DNA of 64,000 bases from NCBI RefSeq assembly GCF_032714615.1, contig NZ_JAWDKA010000009.1:23546-87545 (forward strand), given 5' to 3'. The notes beneath the pieces were generated by a model. That model was not told where the DNA came from and searched no databases. It worked only from the letters and a program-made list of their open reading frames with translations. Origin of the DNA: Methanorbis furvi. GTDB taxonomy: Archaea > Halobacteriota > Methanomicrobia > Methanomicrobiales > Methanocorpusculaceae. The position numbers and the translations under genes were made by a program. This document shows positions 41,287-49,159 of this stretch, one piece after another (the first letter of the stretch is position 1; the number at the start of each line of letters is the position of its first letter).

Positions 41287-42174
41287 ATGCCAGATGACAC
41301 CTCTGTTGATATTCTGATCTCTTCTGCTGAGTCTGCACTCAATGATGCCGCTGATCATATTTCCGAAGATCCGGAGAGGGCTGCTGAACTTCTGGAAAAA
41401 GCAGTAGCTGATCTGATTACTGCCGGCTCCTGTATGGTTTCCGGTATCTCGTCCGCAGATATTGCTGCGCTTGAAAGCAGTCTCTCCCGCATTCTTCGTG
41501 CTCTCGCGGAAAGATTCGGTATTCTTCCTGAAGATCATCAACCGGTCTTTGCCCTGCTTCCTGATGCCGAAACTGTTCTGGATGAAGAAATAATCCTGGC
41601 TGCCCAGACGCACCAACCGGTTTCCGGCGTCCGCGATGTGGTGTTGGCAGTGTATGAGTCAGGCGACGGAGACGCAATTCGTTCTGATGAAGAGGCTGAC
41701 CGCTATCTTTCCATCGGGCAAATGCTTCTTGAACTGCTTGAAGGGCAGCGGACACTTCAGGATACCGTGTTTGCCGAGGACGGGGCATATGATGCCTTCT
41801 CCGGTGTCGCCGCACCATATCTGATAGCAGGCGCCGCATACCTTGGCGGAGAGGATGCGTCAGAAACCTATGACGAAAAAATTCCCAAGATGCTGGATGG
41901 TCCGGTGAAGCGGCTGCTCAGATTACTTGTGTCCCTCTTAACATCCGCATTCATGTCAGGGCTGTTGCTGCTGGTAATCCGCAGACTGCTTGCCGCACGA
42001 AAAATTCGTCCGGGCATCATGGACAACGTGATCTTTGCAGGATCGGTTGCATCCCTTGTTGCTGCGAACCTGCCGATGCTTATTGACGGTGCACTCCAGG
42101 CCGCAGCAGAGCTTCGCGAACTGCATCACATCATTATTGGATCCGGTGACGGATTTGATATCCCGGTTGAGTAA
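41287..42174 (+). CDS. Helical membrane-associated protein of unknown function
   Basis: A 295-residue protein. Residues about 1-200 are soluble, helical and acidic (EDPERAAELLEKAVADLI, ESSLSRILRALAERFG), with TPR-like spacing near the start. Two hydrophobic segments follow (about residues 215-237, LLRLLVSLLTSAFMSGLLLLVI; and about 250-275, MDNVIFAGSVASLVAANLPML). I do not recognise a family. The ATG at 41287 has an imperfect inverted repeat ATACT-GTAT-AGTAT just upstream (about 41270-41283). After its stop comes repeat R1-E. A possible long leader starts near 41125. Confidence 0.65.
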   Translation: MPDDTSVDILISSAESALNDAADHISEDPERAAELLEKAVADLITAGSCMVSGISSADIAALESSLSRILRALAERFGILPEDHQPVFALLPDAETVLDEEIILAAQTHQPVSGVRDVVLAVYESGDGDAIRSDEEADRYLSIGQMLLELLEGQRTLQDTVFAEDGAYDAFSGVAAPYLIAGAAYLGGEDASETYDEKIPKMLDGPVKRLLRLLVSLLTSAFMSGLLLLVIRRLLAARKIRPGIMDNVIFAGSVASLVAANLPMLIDGALQAAAELRELHHIIIGSGDGFDIPVE

Positions 42175-42182
42175 CAACCGGT

Positions 42183-42431
42183 TTCATCCATTAATTCCTG
42201 CCTTCCACGGAAAACGCAGAACTAAAAACATCACTGAGAGGCGTGAACATCACGGAATCCGAAAACAATTCATTTCTGTGGTGTTCACGTCTGCCCCGTG
42301 ATGTTTTTCTGTGAGATTTTCGTGTGGTCCCGCGAAGCGGTAAGCAGGCCGAAGGCATGCGTCTCGTTTTTCCGTGGGCGGAGCTACAACGATTACATTA
42401 GTTACCAATAAACGATTTTATGGGCAAAGTC
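42183..42431. repeat. Long inverted repeat, family R1, copy E, with one-arm module
   Basis: The right half is well kept (GTGATGTTTTTCTGTGAGAT, then CCGTGGGCGGAGC and the outer linker TACCAATAAACGATTTTATGG); the left half is eroded (CCACGGAAAACGC, ATCACTGAGAGGCGTGAACA). The GCATGCC module is in the right arm only (about 42330-42365), the mirror image of copy C. It lies between convergent genes at 42174 and 42454. Confidence 0.82.
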
Positions 42432-42453
42432 GTAACAACCAAAAAAAGTATTT

Positions 42454-43566
42454 TTAGAGTTTTGTTACGATCGTAACAACATCGCCGTCGGCAACTTTGT
42501 GCTGAAGGCCGACCTTTGCCGCATCATGTTTGACTGAGGTTCCCCAGATCTTTGCATATCTGAACTGGTCCACGAAGTCGCGGTGAAGTCTGCGGCAGAC
42601 ATCTTCAATGGTACTGCCTTTTCGCATGATCATCGGCTCTTCCATATCAGCCTCTTCGCCGTACGGCTTCATGTAGATGCGGATGAATCCAAGATAATCA
42701 TAGATGGCATCCTGCAGTTTGTCGAGATTGTAGCCTGAGTGCGCAGAGATCATAATCGGGTCAACACCGTACTTTTCCCGCATTCCATTCTCCACCTCTT
42801 TTCGTTCGTTCTCAGAGACCAGGTCCACTTTGTTGATGGCGATGAATGCAGGGATATACATACGATTGCCCATCATCGCATCAATTACATCATCCTGCGT
42901 CACATTGTTGCCGCGGATGAGGACATCTGCGTTCATGACCTTGCTTTCTGCAAGGATTGCACGGACCTCTTCAACGTCAATGCTAACTGCACCGACAGTA
43001 TTCAGGCGGATACCGCCAAACCCGGTCCTTTTGATGGTGATGTCAGGTTTTGGTTTATTGATCCTGATACCTGCGTCGTAAAGTTCGTGCATCAGCACAT
43101 CCACATGAACGCCGTTGAAGACATCTCCGAGAATGACAATCAGATCTGCTGTTCTGACGACCGCGATTACTTCCTTTCCGCGGCCTTTGCCCATTGCTGC
43201 TCCTGCAATGAGTCCCGGAATATCCAGAATCTGAATCTTTGCACCCTTATACTCCATGAGTCCCGGGACTACTGTCAGGGTTGTGAACGCATATGCACCG
43301 GTCTCGCTTTCTGCTCCGGTCAGCTTATTCAGGAGTGTGGACTTACCAACCGACGGGAAACCTACCAGTACGATCGTTCCGTCGCCGGATTTTTTCACCG
43401 AGTATCCTTCGCCACCTCCGGCAGACTTCATTGCGCGGCTGACGGCATCATCCTTAATCTTGGCGAGTTTGGCTTTGAGCCGACCGATATGCTGCGAAGT
43501 TGCCTTGTTATATTTGGTATTTCTGATCTCATCCTCCAAGGATTTGATCTCTTCATCAAGGCCCAT
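42454..43566 (-). CDS. DRG-family GTP-binding protein
   Basis: A 370-residue Obg/DRG GTPase: G1 GFPSVGKST, G2 region YAFTTLTVVPG, G3 LDIPGLI, G4 NKVD, an inserted S5D2L-like segment (GFGGIRLNTVGA...), and a C-terminal TGS domain (about residues 300-370; IYMKPYGEE, KIWGTSVKHDAAKVG, VADGDVVTI). An N-terminal helical part (about 1-60) matches DRG proteins, which associate with translating ribosomes. The ATG at 43566 has a TATA-like TTTAATAAC about 26 nt upstream on the minus strand. It is divergent from tRNA-Glu(CUC). Confidence 0.93.
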   Translation of the reverse strand: MGLDEEIKSLEDEIRNTKYNKATSQHIGRLKAKLAKIKDDAVSRAMKSAGGGEGYSVKKSGDGTIVLVGFPSVGKSTLLNKLTGAESETGAYAFTTLTVVPGLMEYKGAKIQILDIPGLIAGAAMGKGRGKEVIAVVRTADLIVILGDVFNGVHVDVLMHELYDAGIRINKPKPDITIKRTGFGGIRLNTVGAVSIDVEEVRAILAESKVMNADVLIRGNNVTQDDVIDAMMGNRMYIPAFIAINKVDLVSENERKEVENGMREKYGVDPIMISAHSGYNLDKLQDAIYDYLGFIRIYMKPYGEEADMEEPMIMRKGSTIEDVCRRLHRDFVDQFRYAKIWGTSVKHDAAKVGLQHKVADGDVVTIVTKL

Positions 43567-43675
43567 TGTCTAAACATATTCGTGCTGTTATTAAATGAAC
43601 ATATGGAATCACTTCTGCAATACATCGGCACCTATAAATATCGCTTACGATAACATTAGTTACGCAAGTTATCTT

Positions 43676-43748
43676 GCTGATATAGTGTAGTGGCCAATCA
43701 TGTCGGCCTCTCACGCCGACGACTGGGGTTCGAATCCCCATATCAGCA
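43676..43748 (+). tRNA. tRNA-Glu(CUC)
   Basis: 73 nt. The acceptor stem GCTGATA pairs with TATCAGC, discriminator A. The anticodon stem TCGGC/GCCGA encloses loop CTCTCAC, giving anticodon CUC. The T arm is TGGGG-TTCGAAT-CCCCA. It is almost the same outside the anticodon and T stems as tRNA-Glu(UUC) at 32221. CCA is not encoded. The next gene starts 50 nt downstream. Confidence 0.97.
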
Positions 43749-43798
43749 CTTTTCCTTTTCTTTATCATCTCTTACAGACAACATTGTGTTACTTCTCC

Positions 43799-44953
43799 AT
43801 GTATGATGTCATCGTGGTCGGTGCAGGACCGACCGGCTCCACCGCTGCCCGCCTTTGTGCTGATGCCGGACTTTCGACGCTTGTTATTGAAGAGCATGCG
43901 GCAGTCGGCTATCCGGTGCAGTGTGCCGGGCTTTTGTCCAACTCAGCATTTGCCGAGTGTGAGGTTTCCGGTGCGAGTGTTTTCAATACAGTCAGCGGCG
44001 CAAAAATCTGCGGCTCGCCCGGGCATGAGCTTTCCTTTGATGCAAAAGTGTCAAAGGCATATGTCGTGGACCGCGGACGGCTGGATCATGAGATGGCAGA
44101 ACGCGCAGCAGATAGTGGTGCGGAATTTTTTCTGAAAACATATGTCACAAGCATCAATCCGGAAAAACGGGTGATCACCACGACCGGTGTCCGGGGAAAA
44201 GAAGAGATGCCATATAAAATTCTCATCGCAGCCGACGGACCGCGCAGTGTTGTTGCCAGAGGTCTTGGTATTGCCCCGTCGCGTTTCGTTTACTCAGGCA
44301 TTCAGGCTGAAGTACGGTGGGACGGCAGTCCCCATCTTGTAGAGCTTCATCCAAACGCTTCGCCGGATTTTTTTGCCTGGGTGATTCCGTTGTCTGCATC
44401 CCGCGCACGAATAGGACTCTGTGGTTTGAAGGATGTTCCCGCACGGTTTGCTGCGTTCGCCGCGAAATTTTCTCCATCCAACATACATGAGGTTACAGGC
44501 ACCATTCCCTTAGGCATCAGAAGCCGCACCTACGGCTCAGGCTGTATGATTGCTGGCGACGCTGCCGGTTTTCCAAAACCCACTTCAGGCGGAGGGGTCT
44601 ACACCGGTGCCCGTTCGGCACGCCATGCGGCCTCCGTCGCCATTGATGCCTGCGAGCTCGGGGACTTTTCTGACAAAATGCTTTCAGGGTATGAAAAACT
44701 CTGGCACGCAGACTTCGGCAGGGAGCTGGAGCTTGGCATGAAAGCGATGAACCTTCGCCGCACGCTTTCCCCTGATGAGATAGACAGAGCGATTGATGCT
44801 CTCAATACGCCCGAAACGCTTGATATCATCCTAAACTCCGGCGACATGGATAAGCCCTCGGCACTCTTGAGAAAACTGATGTTTCGACCCGAACTCATCC
44901 GCACCTTTGGCGTTCTCGGTATAAAATCCATGATACGAAGTATGATGGATTGA
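43799..44953 (+). CDS. Geranylgeranyl reductase family protein
   Basis: A 384-residue FAD-dependent reductase of the GGR/digeranylgeranylglycerophospholipid reductase family, which saturates the isoprenoid chains of archaeal lipids. The FAD-binding N-terminus is DVIVVGAGPTGSTAARLCAD, with EEHAAVGYPVQCAGLLS, the GDAAGFPKPTSGGGVYTG motif of the second FAD contact, and a helical C-terminus. The start is the ATG at 43799 directly before the Rossmann strand; frames reaching back to 43700 would run over the tRNA. A TATA-like TTTATCA lies about 30 nt upstream. Substrate (menaquinone-like or phospholipid) cannot be settled by sequence. Confidence 0.9.
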   Translation: MYDVIVVGAGPTGSTAARLCADAGLSTLVIEEHAAVGYPVQCAGLLSNSAFAECEVSGASVFNTVSGAKICGSPGHELSFDAKVSKAYVVDRGRLDHEMAERAADSGAEFFLKTYVTSINPEKRVITTTGVRGKEEMPYKILIAADGPRSVVARGLGIAPSRFVYSGIQAEVRWDGSPHLVELHPNASPDFFAWVIPLSASRARIGLCGLKDVPARFAAFAAKFSPSNIHEVTGTIPLGIRSRTYGSGCMIAGDAAGFPKPTSGGGVYTGARSARHAASVAIDACELGDFSDKMLSGYEKLWHADFGRELELGMKAMNLRRTLSPDEIDRAIDALNTPETLDIILNSGDMDKPSALLRKLMFRPELIRTFGVLGIKSMIRSMMD

Positions 44954-44970
44954 AAAACCGAAACCTGTTC

Positions 44971-44998
44971 GTAACACTTATTAGTAAATACGTGTTAT
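44971..44998. promoter_or_regulatory. Operator-like inverted repeat before the Ni/Co transporter
   Basis: GTAACAC-N14-GTGTTAT (arms 44971-44977 and 44992-44998, one mismatch), ending 10 nt before the cbiM start and covering the TATA region. The layout fits a dimeric metal regulator such as NikR, which is inference. Confidence 0.5.
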
Positions 44999-45008
44999 TG
45001 TAACTGAG

Positions 45009-45983
45009 ATGCATATACCTGATTTTCTGTTCGGTTACAGCAGTGTGGGTGTTCCGGTTGGTATTATCTTCTGGATCATCGCCCTGGTGTTTATCGTGCT
45101 TTCCATCAAATGGGCACGAAACAATCTTGACGAGTCCAAAATCCCCATTCTTGCAGTAATCGCCGCAGGAATTTTTGCACTGCAGGCATTCAACCTCCCA
45201 ACCGGCTTTGGGGTGAGCGGCCATCTTGTCGGCGGGGCGCTTGCAGCAATTGTGCTCGGCTCTCCGTTTGCAGCCGTTTTTATCCTTACAATCGTTCTCG
45301 TGATTCAGGCTCTGGTGTTTGGAGACGGCGGCGTTCTCGCACTTGGCGCAAACATCATCAACATGGGTGTCATCGCAGGATTTGTGGGATTCTACTCCTT
45401 CAAAGCCCTGAGGGAGAGAGTCGGTGTTCCTGCATCCGCAGCAGTCGCCGGCTGGCTTGCCTGCGTGATTGCGGCATGTGCCTGTGCAGTTGAAATTGCG
45501 ATTCTCGGCGCTGTGCCTCTTGCGGTCGGCCTTCCAACCATGTTTATTTACCACGCAATCATCGGTGTCATTGAAGCTGCAATCACCGCAATTGTGGTTG
45601 TTCTCATCTTCAATGTCAGGCCGGAGCTTGCAGGAAACACCGAGAAGAAAGCAATGCCGATCAATAAGTTCCTCGCTATCGGTCTTGTGATAGCACTGGT
45701 CATCGGCGGAGCCGCAGTATTCCTTGCATCGAGCGATCCTGACGGACTTGACAGCACGCTTCTCGTGGGCGGCGGTGCAAAAGATATCTTCGCTCCGGCG
45801 CACGGAGAGATTGAAGAAGCTGATGATCCTATCGGCTGGGTGTCTCCGATGCCGGATTATGTTCTCGGCGGTGAGGACTCAGGGGCTCTCGGCGGTCTGA
45901 TAGCGCTCGTGATCGGAATTTTTGCAGCTCTGATAATTATTCTCGTTGCGGCGAGAGTCGTCTATAAAAAATCTGAAACATAA
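45009..45983 (+). CDS. cbiM: Ni/Co ECF transporter substrate-binding protein, CbiM-CbiN fusion
   Basis: A 324-residue membrane protein: CbiM/NikM part (about residues 1-220) with the metal-binding N-terminus MHIPDF, whose second residue His is essential in the family, then NLPTGFGVSGHLVGGALAAIVLG. A C-terminal CbiN-like part (about 220-324) has two helices around an extracellular SSDPDGLDSTL...PMPDYVLGG (PDGLE-type) segment. It imports Ni2+ or Co2+; both are needed by methanogens (F430, hydrogenases, corrinoids). The ATPase and T-component genes follow after about 100 nt. An inverted repeat just upstream may be the metal-regulator operator. Confidence 0.9.
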   Translation: MHIPDFLFGYSSVGVPVGIIFWIIALVFIVLSIKWARNNLDESKIPILAVIAAGIFALQAFNLPTGFGVSGHLVGGALAAIVLGSPFAAVFILTIVLVIQALVFGDGGVLALGANIINMGVIAGFVGFYSFKALRERVGVPASAAVAGWLACVIAACACAVEIAILGAVPLAVGLPTMFIYHAIIGVIEAAITAIVVVLIFNVRPELAGNTEKKAMPINKFLAIGLVIALVIGGAAVFLASSDPDGLDSTLLVGGGAKDIFAPAHGEIEEADDPIGWVSPMPDYVLGGEDSGALGGLIALVIGIFAALIIILVAARVVYKKSET

Positions 45984-46086
45984 CGCCGGTCAGGCGGTAA
46001 AGATATCCTCTCTTTTCTTTTTCCTCATATTTTGGTGTGACGAATCAGCATGTCTTTATGCTTTTTTAACATAGATTAGATTAACA

Positions 46087-46920
46087 ATGCACCTCATTGA
46101 AACCCGGGACCTCTGCCATGCTTACAGTACGTCTGTTCGCGACGTGCTGCATAATGTCAACTTTATCGCAGACGAGCGACAGCGCATTGCAGTCCTTGGT
46201 CCGAACGGCGCAGGAAAAAGTACACTGTTCCGGCATTTCAACGGAATTATCCAGCCGAAATCAGGTTCAATTCTGGTTCGCGGGGAACCAATCACCAAAG
46301 CAAATCTCCATGAGGTGCGGAAGTTTGTGGGTCTGGTGTTTCAAAACCCTGACGATCAGGTGTTTTCAACGACGGTGGAGCAGGATATCGCATTCGGCCC
46401 ATACAATCTTGGTCTGGATGCGGACACGGTTGCTTCCCGCGTGGACCATGTGGTTTCCATGCTGGGACTGGAGGAACTCCGGAGCCGCGCCCCGCATCAT
46501 CTGTCCGGCGGCGAGAAAAAACGGGTCGCGATTGCCGGTGTGCTTGCCATGGAGCCGCAGGTGATGGTGCTGGATGAGCCGACCGCAGGCCTTGATCCTC
46601 AGGGAGTAAAGGAGCTGTTTGGTTTTTTAAATGATCTGCCGACACGCTGCGGTGTCACGGTTATTTACTCGACGCATCAGGTGGAGCTGGTGCCGGAGAT
46701 GGCGGATGTGGTGTATGTGATGGAGAAAGGCGAGATCACCGGTGTTGGAACGCCGGAAGAGATCTTTTTGCAGGAGGATCTTTTGTCCCGGGCGCACCTT
46801 GAGCTGCCTGCCCTTCCCCGCCTGATCAAGTCGATGCAGGATCATGGCATTGCCATTGAGTCGGCGTACACCTACCGCGATGCTGAGGCTGCATTTCTCA
46901 AGGCGTTTGGCAAAACATGA
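46087..46920 (+). CDS. cbiO: ECF transporter ATPase (CbiO type)
   Basis: A 277-residue ABC ATPase: Walker A GPNGAGKST, Q-loop FQNPDDQVF, signature LSGGEKKRVAIAG, Walker B VMVLDEPTAGLD, switch His in YSTHQVELV. It energises the CbiM-CbiQ metal importer. A single ATPase gene suggests a homodimer. The end overlaps the cbiQ start by 4 nt. A TATA-like element is not obvious in the 103-nt gap after cbiM, so all three genes may share a promoter. Confidence 0.95.
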   Translation: MHLIETRDLCHAYSTSVRDVLHNVNFIADERQRIAVLGPNGAGKSTLFRHFNGIIQPKSGSILVRGEPITKANLHEVRKFVGLVFQNPDDQVFSTTVEQDIAFGPYNLGLDADTVASRVDHVVSMLGLEELRSRAPHHLSGGEKKRVAIAGVLAMEPQVMVLDEPTAGLDPQGVKELFGFLNDLPTRCGVTVIYSTHQVELVPEMADVVYVMEKGEITGVGTPEEIFLQEDLLSRAHLELPALPRLIKSMQDHGIAIESAYTYRDAEAAFLKAFGKT

Positions 46921-47738
46921 GTCTGATTGACGAGCTGTTTGATATTGAGCGGGAGGCGTACCGCAAGAGTCCGATTCATTCGCTTGATGCGAGGATCAAG
47001 CTGATTTTATGTCTGCTTGGTCTGCTGGTGACCGTTCTGCTCCCGTACGGAACCGCGGAGCTGTTTGCATTTGTTGTTGTTTATATGCTGTTTTGGGGTC
47101 TCTATATTCTGTCAGGGTCGTCATTCCGGTATTATCTGATTCGTCTGATGCTGATTATGCCGTTTGGGCTGTTTTTTATTATTTTGCAGCCGTTTTTCCC
47201 GAATCCGTACTATGATGTCTATCATGTTGCAGTCTCGCTGCCGTTCGGGATTAATATGTACTGGGAGTCGATTGTTTTCGGGCTGTCGTTGTTTGCGAAG
47301 TTTGTGATCTCACTTTCGTTTATTATTCTGCTTTCGGCAACAACAACGATGCAGGCGATGCTCGAAGGAGCCGCACGGCTGCATGTGCCACGACTGTTTG
47401 TGGTGGTGATGGGGCTTACCATCCGGTACCTCTACGTGTTCGGACTGGTGTATCAGAAAATCCAGAGCGCGTTTGCGGCCCGATGCTTCCATGGGTTTGA
47501 CCGCAAACTGCCGCTGAAGTACCGGCTGACGGTTATCGGCAATGCGGCAGGCTCGCTGTTTGTCCGTGCGCTGGAACAGGGCGAGCGGACGTATGTTTCT
47601 ATGTGCTGCCGCGGATACTCTGCCGCGTCCTCGGTGTTTTATGCAAAAAAACCGCTGCATGCAGCTGAGTGGGTGTTTCTTGTGTTTGGAATCGGGTATC
47701 TGATTGTGTTTCCGGTACTGGTCTACTGGATGCTGTGA
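46917..47738 (+). CDS. cbiQ: ECF transporter T component (CbiQ type)
   Basis: A 273-residue transmembrane coupling protein with about five to six helices. The N-terminus REAYRKSPIHSLDARIKL and the cytosolic coupling-helix region (ERTYVSMCCRGYS, about residues 223-235), related to the Ala-Arg-Gly motif of T components, are visible. Together with CbiM and CbiO it completes a group-I nickel/cobalt ECF importer. After its stop comes repeat R3-B, which may be a terminator shared with the convergent HEAT gene. Confidence 0.92.
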   Translation: MSLIDELFDIEREAYRKSPIHSLDARIKLILCLLGLLVTVLLPYGTAELFAFVVVYMLFWGLYILSGSSFRYYLIRLMLIMPFGLFFIILQPFFPNPYYDVYHVAVSLPFGINMYWESIVFGLSLFAKFVISLSFIILLSATTTMQAMLEGAARLHVPRLFVVVMGLTIRYLYVFGLVYQKIQSAFAARCFHGFDRKLPLKYRLTVIGNAAGSLFVRALEQGERTYVSMCCRGYSAASSVFYAKKPLHAAEWVFLVFGIGYLIVFPVLVYWML

Positions 47739-47751
47739 TCATGATGAGATT

Positions 47752-48046
47752 TTGAAACGCGAATAGCACGAATCGCATGCCTTCGGTCTGCTCACCGCTT
47801 CGCGGAATAGCGCGAATAAAAAAATCGCCAATGGCGATTTTTCAAAAAAAAAAAGAACATTCACTATTTTTCTGAATGGATAGTTCTGCCTAAAGATAAG
47901 TAACTATACTAAACTCTCAAAAATCGCCATTGGCGATTTTTATTCGCGCTATTCCGCGAAGCGGTGAGCAGGCCGAAACGACTCCTGAAAGGAGGAGTTA
48001 AACACGACGGAACGACGTGTGGAAGGCATGCGATTCGCGTTTCAAA
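47752..48046. repeat. Long inverted repeat, family R3, copy B, with an inserted double hairpin
   Basis: Outer arms TTGAAACGCGAATAGC... (from 47752) and their complement (to 48046) carry the GCATGCCTTCGG module and a second pair AAAATCGCCAATGGCGATTT / AAAATCGCCATTGGCGATTT, around a spacer of about 75 nt. The right arm alone has a 47-nt insertion (about 47978-48024) containing two small hairpins: ACTCCT/AGGAGT and ACACG/CGTGT. It fills the gap between convergent genes 47739-48051. Confidence 0.85.
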
Positions 48047-48051
48047 AATAT

Positions 48052-48441
48052 TTAGGCAGAGCCGGAGAGTTCCCCGGCAATTTTTCCCGCAATCCTTCGC
48101 ACGAACGGATTTTCATCCTGCTGCATCCGGACAACCTCAGGCAATGCCCGTACATCGCCAAGGAGGCCGAGGCCTTTGACCGCCATGTACCGGACATGAT
48201 CGCGGGGATCGTGCAGTGTCTGAAGAAGCACCGGATATGCTTCCGGCACCTTCGTCATCCCGATTATCTCGCAGGCGCGGTAACGGACAACCCATGACTC
48301 ATCCTCAAGCAAGGGAAGCGCTGCCAAAAACCCGTCATGTCCGCGGCTTCCAAGTTCGATCGCAGCAGCATTCCGCACATTCTTATCAGGATTATGCAGC
48401 ATTGCCACAAGCTCCGGAATCGTCTTCGCTGAATCACTCAT
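48052..48441 (-). CDS. Small HEAT-repeat protein
   Basis: A 129-residue protein with about four HEAT/PBS-lyase repeats (NPDKNVRNAAAIELGSRG, DESWVVRYRACEIIGMT, DPRDHVRYMAVKGLGLLG, DENPFVRRIAGKIAGEL). The ATG at 48441 lies about 20 nt from the TATA box TATATATTT (48461-48469 read on the other strand). It is divergent from the precorrin-2 dehydrogenase gene, so it may be linked to the tetrapyrrole operon only by position. Its stop lies 6-8 nt from the edge of R3-B. Confidence 0.85.
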   Translation of the reverse strand: MSDSAKTIPELVAMLHNPDKNVRNAAAIELGSRGHDGFLAALPLLEDESWVVRYRACEIIGMTKVPEAYPVLLQTLHDPRDHVRYMAVKGLGLLGDVRALPEVVRMQQDENPFVRRIAGKIAGELSGSA

Positions 48442-48460
48442 AATAGAACATACGAATCCA

Positions 48461-48469
48461 TATATATTT
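48461..48469 (-). promoter_or_regulatory. TATA box of the small HEAT gene
   Basis: AAATATATA on the minus strand, 20-28 nt from the ATG at 48441. It implies a leaderless or nearly leaderless mRNA. Confidence 0.55.
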
Positions 48470-48544
48470 CACACTATGGATTTGCCGCAGAGGTCGAGTA
48501 TGAAAAACATCACCTTAAAGTAACACGCAAACCCAATTTATATC

Positions 48545-49159
48545 ATGATTCCGCTGATGCTTGATCTCTCCGCAAAGCGTGTGCTTCTCTTTGGTGCGGG
48601 AGCAGTCGGCGTCCGGAAAGCCCGTCATTTTTCCGGCTGCAAAATGACGATCGTCTCCCGCGACATCTCTCCAGAGATCTTTTCCCTGCCGCAGGTCTCC
48701 ATCAAACAGATGGATATTTCAGAGATCGAGGATGAGGATCTTCAAAAACTGATCGAGCGTCATGACTTTGTAATTGCCGCACTCTCCGATGCCGGACAAA
48801 ACGAACGCATCACAAAACTCGCAACAACCTCCGGCAGATGGTGCAACTCAGCCACCGGCGATGGCTCAACATTTCTCATCCCCTCAACCATCGCAGGCGA
48901 TGAGTATACTATTGCCGTATCCACGTCCGGCCTTGCGCCCGCAGTCCCGCGTTTTATCCGCGAAGACCTTGAAGAGCGGTACCAAGGCCTTGACAATATG
49001 ATCCATCTGATGCATGGTTTGCGCGAACAGCTCAAAGCAACAACAGAGAGTCAGGAAGCACGCGCCGAAGTTCTCCGCGCCATTCTCCGCGACGAACGTA
49101 TCTGGCAGGCATGCCGCGAAAACACAGACTGTGCGGATCTTGTTTTGGAATATTTATGA
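48545..49159 (+). CDS. Precorrin-2 dehydrogenase / sirohydrochlorin-forming protein
   Basis: A 204-residue Met8p/CysG-N-like protein oxidising precorrin-2 to sirohydrochlorin with NAD+, the branch point for siroheme, F430 and corrinoids. It shows MIPLMLDLSAKRVLLFGAGAV region with Rossmann GAGAVGVRKARHF, FVIAALSDAGQNERI and the conserved dimer segment STSGLAPAVPRFIREDLE. It is the first gene of a six-gene run with overlaps throughout; its stop overlaps the hemA start. TATA-like AATTTATATC lies right at its start, so the promoter position is uncertain. Confidence 0.9.
   Translation: MIPLMLDLSAKRVLLFGAGAVGVRKARHFSGCKMTIVSRDISPEIFSLPQVSIKQMDISEIEDEDLQKLIERHDFVIAALSDAGQNERITKLATTSGRWCNSATGDGSTFLIPSTIAGDEYTIAVSTSGLAPAVPRFIREDLEERYQGLDNMIHLMHGLREQLKATTESQEARAEVLRAILRDERIWQACRENTDCADLVLEYL

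Noticed and set aside
8313..42431. R1 repeats considered as a CRISPR array
   Set aside because: Copies are kilobases apart, each is an inverted repeat, and no cas gene is present.
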